From Nitrospirota bacterium (lineage in GTDB: Bacteria > Nitrospirota > Thermodesulfovibrionia > Thermodesulfovibrionales > UBA6898): DNA of 60,439 nt. Position numbers and translations under genes: made by a program. The notes under the pieces were generated by a model. It was not told where the DNA came from. It did no database searches and worked only from the letters and a program-made list of their open reading frames with translations. Positions 56,500 through 60,439 of the stretch are shown here, one piece after another; position 1 is the stretch's first letter; each line of letters opens with the position of its first letter. Location: positions 1 through 60,439 of the forward strand of contig JACRHC010000046.1 in assembly GCA_016217675.1 (NCBI GenBank). Direction: 5' to 3'.

Positions 56500-58740
56500 T
56501 CACTCTTCACGGTCATTAAGCCACTTCCTGAGCAGCCACTTCGCGCCATGCTTATCCAGAGGCTCGTTCCTGTTTCCGCACTGGGCATCCTGCACGCATG
56601 AGGGACAGCCGCTCTCGCATTCGCAGTCTTCGATGATCCGCAGCGTGGCTCCAAGCCATTCAGGGATGATATCTAATACCCTGCGCGTAAGTCCTACACC
56701 GCCCTCATGGCCGTCATACATGAAGATAGCTGGAAGGCCAAAATCAGGAAAACTGGTATGGCTCAGGCCGCCGATGTCGCCGCTGTCGCATAATACAAAG
56801 AGCGGCATGCAGGCGATGGCAGTATGTTCGACTGCGTGTATCGTACCGCCGAGATCAAAACCTCTTGCCTCGATCTCCCGCTCGATCTCCCTGTCGAGGA
56901 CGACCCAGAGCCCTTCGGTCTCGAATACATGGTCCGGCAGTTGCAGCGGCGTGGTCGATATCCACTTGTTGTCAGAGACGCGCTTGGTATCGTAGCCCAT
57001 CACCTTCTGGACGATCCTGAGACGCCCCCAGTCAAAGGTCAGCCGGTTGAACCGCTTCGTCTCCTGCTTCGCAATGATCTGGGTCGTGTCACCGCTGACC
57101 GGCTGCGTATAGAACGCAAGATTGGCAGACCTGCAGACAGCCCTTTTCTTCGAGATATCAAGTTCTACAACTTTATACTGCTTGCCGCGGTGGAGGTACA
57201 CAGCTCCGGGGAAGGCCTCCCTGAATACCCGGGCGCCGCCTAATTCTCCAATGGTCCGGCCGGACTCATTGACCAGCATAAAGCGCTCGCCGGCAGCCCT
57301 GATGCTGACATCCCTCTGCGGCATCTTGAGCGGCGAAAACCAGATACCGCTCTTTTTCCCGGGAACCAGCGTGTGATCTGCAACAAGCTCTTCAATAAGC
57401 GTCAGGGCAGCCTCCATATCAAATGCAGGATCGTCCAGCGTCAGGTTCAACTCAGCTGCAGCGCAGAGCAGATGCTTTTTCATGATATACGCATTGAAAG
57501 GATCAATGACCGCAGCCTCATGACTCTTTGAAAAGAACTCTGCAGGGTGGCGCATGAAATAGTGGTCAAGGGCATCCTGGATCGCTACCAATATCACAAG
57601 GGATTCCTGCCCCTGCCTGCCGACACGGCCTGCCCTCTGCCATGTGCTCGATACTGAGCCGGGGTACCCGCAGAGGATGCAGCAGTCGAGCCCGCCGATG
57701 TCAACGCCCAGTTCAAGAGCGCTTGTCGAGACCACACCAAGCAGCTCTCCGCTGAAGAGCCGTGCTTCGATCTCGCGCCGCTCCGCAGGCAGAAATCCGG
57801 CCCTATACGGGCTGATCCTGTCTCTCAGGTCAGGGGCATAGTTCACGGCCCAGTTATGGATCAGCTCGGTGATCTTGCGCGCCCTGGTAAAGACGATCGT
57901 CCTCATCCCCTGCTTCATGCACTGCACAAAAAGCTTTGTCGCAAGCGTGTACGGGCTTTCGATGGGGCTCATAAAATAGAAATGTTTTCCGGCTATGGGC
58001 GCACCGCTCTCGTCGATCACGCTGAACTGCAGTCCTGTCAGGTCCTCTGCAAGTCTGCCGGGATTGGCAATCGTGGCAGAGGCTGAGATGAACTGAGGGC
58101 TTGACCCATAGTGTTCACAAATACGCCTGAGCCTTCTGATTACCTGGGCAACGTGGGAACCGAACACCCCGCGGTACGTATGGATCTCGTCAATGACTAT
58201 GTACCGCAGATTTCTGAAAAAGTTTTCCCATTTTTTATGGAACGGCAGAAATGCCAGATGGATCATATCAGGATTGGTAAAGATCACATTTGGGAGGTTT
58301 GCGCGTATCTCCTGCCGTTTCGTGGCAGGGGTATCGCCGTCATAAACCTCTCCGACCCTGCCGAGGCCGACCTCTGCAGACAGTTCGTTGAGGTTCTTCA
58401 CCTGGTCCTGTTCGAGTCCCTTGAGCGGGAAGATGCAGAGCGCCTGCGTGTTCCGGTCAGCAAGGATAGCTTCGAGGACAGGGATATTGTACGCAAGGCT
58501 CTTGCCGCTGGCAGTCGGGGTCATCAGGACGATGTTCCTGCCGAGCCTGATCTGGTCTATCGCCTCTGCCTGATGGCTGTAAAACTGCGCAATCCCCCTG
58601 TTCAGAAAGATCGTTCTAAGCCGCTCATCAAGCTCTATAGTGCGGTAGTGTTCAGCGACCGGACGGATATGCCTGTGGCCTGCGCACTGGAGCTGCATCT
58701 CCCTGTCATTGTCGAGAAAACCGATGATTTCATGGATCAT
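56500..58740 (-). CDS. MrfA-like DEAD/DEAH-box helicase with zinc-binding C terminus
   Basis: A 746-residue superfamily 2 helicase. Walker A is MTPTASGKSLAYN (about 54-66), motif II is VIDEIHTYRGVFG (about 177-189), and motif VI is QRAGRVGRQGQ (about 375-385). The C-terminal domain holds four Cys in CECESGCPSC, with VQDAQCGNRNE following, the zinc site of MrfA/YprA-type helicases (DUF1998). These repair mitomycin-type DNA damage together with an MrfB exonuclease in other bacteria; no MrfB gene is next to it here. Confidence 0.88.
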   Translation of the reverse strand: MIHEIIGFLDNDREMQLQCAGHRHIRPVAEHYRTIELDERLRTIFLNRGIAQFYSHQAEAIDQIRLGRNIVLMTPTASGKSLAYNIPVLEAILADRNTQALCIFPLKGLEQDQVKNLNELSAEVGLGRVGEVYDGDTPATKRQEIRANLPNVIFTNPDMIHLAFLPFHKKWENFFRNLRYIVIDEIHTYRGVFGSHVAQVIRRLRRICEHYGSSPQFISASATIANPGRLAEDLTGLQFSVIDESGAPIAGKHFYFMSPIESPYTLATKLFVQCMKQGMRTIVFTRARKITELIHNWAVNYAPDLRDRISPYRAGFLPAERREIEARLFSGELLGVVSTSALELGVDIGGLDCCILCGYPGSVSSTWQRAGRVGRQGQESLVILVAIQDALDHYFMRHPAEFFSKSHEAAVIDPFNAYIMKKHLLCAAAELNLTLDDPAFDMEAALTLIEELVADHTLVPGKKSGIWFSPLKMPQRDVSIRAAGERFMLVNESGRTIGELGGARVFREAFPGAVYLHRGKQYKVVELDISKKRAVCRSANLAFYTQPVSGDTTQIIAKQETKRFNRLTFDWGRLRIVQKVMGYDTKRVSDNKWISTTPLQLPDHVFETEGLWVVLDREIEREIEARGFDLGGTIHAVEHTAIACMPLFVLCDSGDIGGLSHTSFPDFGLPAIFMYDGHEGGVGLTRRVLDIIPEWLGATLRIIEDCECESGCPSCVQDAQCGNRNEPLDKHGAKWLLRKWLNDREE

Positions 58741-58897
58741 GATCTATGATTGTAAAACACCAGGCTCGTTTTATGCTGACATGTGGCGCAACCTCATAAG
58801 GCTTCATAATCATGAAGACAATTTCATATCGCAAGCCTGTAACCCTGTGATAAAATATAGCAGGAAGAAGTAAAGAAACTGCGTGGAGGTCTATACC

Positions 58898-59353
58898 ATG
58901 AGAAAAATACCATTGCTTGCAATACTGTTTGCATTTCTGCTGATCAGTTCGGCCTTTGCCATTGGCGGGGACGTCAAATGGAATACGCTGAAGGACGGCG
59001 TGGTTAAGGCAAAGGCAGAGAAGAAGCCCATAATTGTCGACTTCTTTTTTGGCAAGGGCTGCCCTCGCTGTGAAAAACTCGAAAAACATGTTTACAGCAA
59101 TCCCCAGATCTCAAAAAAGATCAACGAGAATTTCGTGCCGATCTTTATAGACCTCACCAAACCTCTGACAAAGGAAGAAGAAGGTCTGGGCAACAAATAT
59201 GATTACAAGAACGACTGTCTCATGCTCTTCCTGGACTATGATATGAATCTGCTTAAGGACCCAGCCGACAAGAAGATGTGCTTTGTTGACCATATCGAGC
59301 CCGAGATATTCATTGACTATCTCGACATGATCAAGGGGCAGATGAAAAAATAG
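58898..59353 (+). CDS. Exported thioredoxin-like protein
   Basis: A 151-residue protein from ATG 58898, preceded by GGAGG; an in-frame ATG at 58883 lacks that support. Signal peptide about 1-20, then a thioredoxin fold with active-site GCPRCEK (about 50-56, CxxC) after KKPIIVDFFF. The C-terminal half lacks a typical cis-Pro loop and has a further Cys pair (DCLM and KMCF). It may reduce or sort disulfides in the periplasm, for example in the Cys-rich exported proteins of this window; this link is inference. The start lies behind a TGTGATAAAAT -10-like sequence. Confidence 0.78.
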   Translation: MRKIPLLAILFAFLLISSAFAIGGDVKWNTLKDGVVKAKAEKKPIIVDFFFGKGCPRCEKLEKHVYSNPQISKKINENFVPIFIDLTKPLTKEEEGLGNKYDYKNDCLMLFLDYDMNLLKDPADKKMCFVDHIEPEIFIDYLDMIKGQMKK

Positions 59354-59431
59354 TCTCTGCACAGCTCCTGTTCGCGAAAAGGACATCGCTCATTTTGATT
59401 TCCATTCCACGTTCGCCTTATACTAACCGCC

Positions 59432-60241
59432 ATGAAAGGCATCATCGATTTCCATACGCACGCATTCCCTGATGCTCTGGCTGAGCGGGCTGTCCAGGTC
59501 CTCCTTGAAGAAGGCCGGAAGAAGTTTGACGTCAAAGCCTATCTGGACGGGAAGATATCATCGCTCCTGGCCTCCATGGATCAAAACGGCATCGAAAAGA
59601 GCGTTATCTGCTCGATTGCGACAAAGCCATCCCAGTTCGATCCGATCATGAAATGGTCAAAGCAGGTCATGACCGACCGCATCATCCCATTTCCCTCGCT
59701 GCACCCTGAGGCAGAAGATGCAGCTGATCAGGTTCAACGAATAAAAGCCGAGGGCTTCAAGGGTGTGAAGTTCCACCCCTATTATCAGGATTTCACGATT
59801 GACGAGGAGCGCCTTTCCCCGATATACCGGCAGCTTGAGCGCGAAGGCTTGATCGTTGTGATGCATACCGGCTTTGATCTGGCGTTCGAGCGCGCCAGAA
59901 AATGCGACCCGGAAAAGATCCTGCGCGTTCTCGACACATTCCCTGACCTGAAACTGGTAACGACACACCTCGGCGCGTGGGAAGATTGGGACGAAGTCGA
60001 AAAGCATCTTTCCGGCAGAAAGATCTATATGGAGATCTCCTTCTCCCTTGACTGCATGCCGAAGGAGACCGCGCGGCGCATCATCCTGAACCATCCGAAG
60101 GACCACATTCTGTTTGGTTCGGATTCGCCCTGGGCTGATCAGGGAAAGGCGATAGAACAACTGAAAGGACTCGAACTCGGCCAGGAGACGGAGGATCGAA
60201 TCCTCCGGGAAAATGCATTAAAACTGCTTGAAACCGCCTGA
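59432..60241 (+). CDS. Amidohydrolase-family metal-dependent hydrolase
   Basis: A 269-residue TIM-barrel hydrolase of the amidohydrolase-2 (ACMSD/TatD-like) group. IDFHTHAFPD (about 5-14) supplies two metal His; KFHPYYQDF (about 109-117), MHTGFDLAF (about 141) and TTHLGAWEDW (about 177) supply further ligands and LFGSDSPWADQ (about 223-233) the catalytic Asp. It hydrolyses or decarboxylates a small substrate that cannot be named. Length and motif order are normal. Confidence 0.87.
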   Translation: MKGIIDFHTHAFPDALAERAVQVLLEEGRKKFDVKAYLDGKISSLLASMDQNGIEKSVICSIATKPSQFDPIMKWSKQVMTDRIIPFPSLHPEAEDAADQVQRIKAEGFKGVKFHPYYQDFTIDEERLSPIYRQLEREGLIVVMHTGFDLAFERARKCDPEKILRVLDTFPDLKLVTTHLGAWEDWDEVEKHLSGRKIYMEISFSLDCMPKETARRIILNHPKDHILFGSDSPWADQGKAIEQLKGLELGQETEDRILRENALKLLETA

Positions 60242-60296
60242 CACAAAGTTCACGGTGAGATGGCGCAGTTTGCAACCGGTCCCGTGATTCAATTCG

Positions 60297-60437
60297 TTAT
60301 GCCATGATTTCATCTGTTGGCAATATTTGCTTGACGTGCCGTATCGTAAGAATAGATATCAGCTTTTCTCCTGTCCGGTATATAATTCTGTAATTGCCAT
60401 ATAGTAATTCTTTTATTTTCGGGTTATTGATTTCCGG
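60297..60437 (-). CDS. RelE/ParE-family toxin, C-terminal part (cut by window edge)
   Basis: The minus strand encodes the last 46 residues of a RelE/ParE-type protein: PEINNPKIKELLYGNYRIIY, then RTGEKLISILTIRHVKQILP and a short tail, stop at 60297-60299. GNYRIIYR and the ILTIRH strand are the core of the ParE fold and include the catalytic Arg/His region. The N terminus and any antitoxin lie beyond the window. Confidence 0.72.
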   Translation of the reverse strand, partial: PEINNPKIKELLYGNYRIIYRTGEKLISILTIRHVKQILPTDEIMA

Positions 60438-60439
60438 AA

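Overview
The window is one contig of a diderm (Gram-negative-type) bacterium of moderate GC. The mix of exported c-type cytochrome, IorAB-type molybdenum hydroxylase, tandem NosL, CreBCD, many hybrid histidine kinases, radical SAM/B12 proteins and heavy-metal efflux resembles anaerobic or microaerophilic Nitrospirota/Desulfobacterota-like lineages. That assignment is an inference from gene content; there is no rRNA or tRNA gene here to settle it.

Layout. 1-1.75 kb: three compact minus-strand hypothetical genes separated by two attC-like palindromes, probably integron gene cassettes. 2.2-4.1 kb: an MFS transporter convergent with a CDF-like cation transporter. 4.2-11 kb: a heavy-metal RND efflux operon (small exported protein, TolC-type outer membrane factor, lipoprotein adaptor, CusA/CzcA-type pump) followed by a PII-like regulator. 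11.1-17.3 kb: a Tat-exported flavoprotein, a His-rich exported protein, an exported spermidine-synthase-like protein with a separate membrane partner, a small c-type cytochrome, a NrtA-like binding protein and a disordered hypothetical. 17.4-23.5 kb (minus): a Cys-rich exported repeat protein, a double-NosL protein, MocA, XdhC and IorB/IorA, interrupted by a small DUF559-carrying repeat unit. 23.8-28.6 kb (minus): isochorismatase-like hydrolase, membrane protein, HicB-like protein, RluD-type synthase, RlmN, response regulator, FKBP.

28.7-34.5 kb (plus) is a tightly overlapping operon: acyltransferase (FabD-like), FabG, ACP, ApeP/FabZ-like dehydratase, MMPL exporter, glycosyltransferase and a second Cys-rich exported protein. 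No ketosynthase is present, so it looks like an accessory lipid or polyene-type pathway that borrows elongation from elsewhere. 34.6-42.7 kb (minus): sulfotransferase-like protein, two unknown proteins, S4 and YwbE proteins, a decayed kinase fragment, a hybrid kinase, response regulator, PilZ protein and TauE/SafE permease. 42.7-51.5 kb: a B12/radical SAM protein, a lipoprotein, a second hybrid kinase, creBCD with a striking phased operator array before creD, and an M23 peptidase. 51.5-55.1 kb (minus): LpxL-like acyltransferase, B12/radical SAM and radical SAM/SPASM-like genes, a second candidate lipid-modification operon. 55.2-60.4 kb: dCMP deaminase, VapBC, MrfA-like helicase, thioredoxin-like protein, amidohydrolase and the cut end of a RelE/ParE toxin.

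The main points for follow-up are: (1) two 81-bp palindromic elements and a 429-bp version carrying a DUF559 nuclease gene between the same ends; (2) two exported proteins built from a repeated six-cysteine motif; (3) the ketosynthase-less acyl operon with an acyltransferase lacking the usual Arg; (4) an 11-bp phased Cre-box array.
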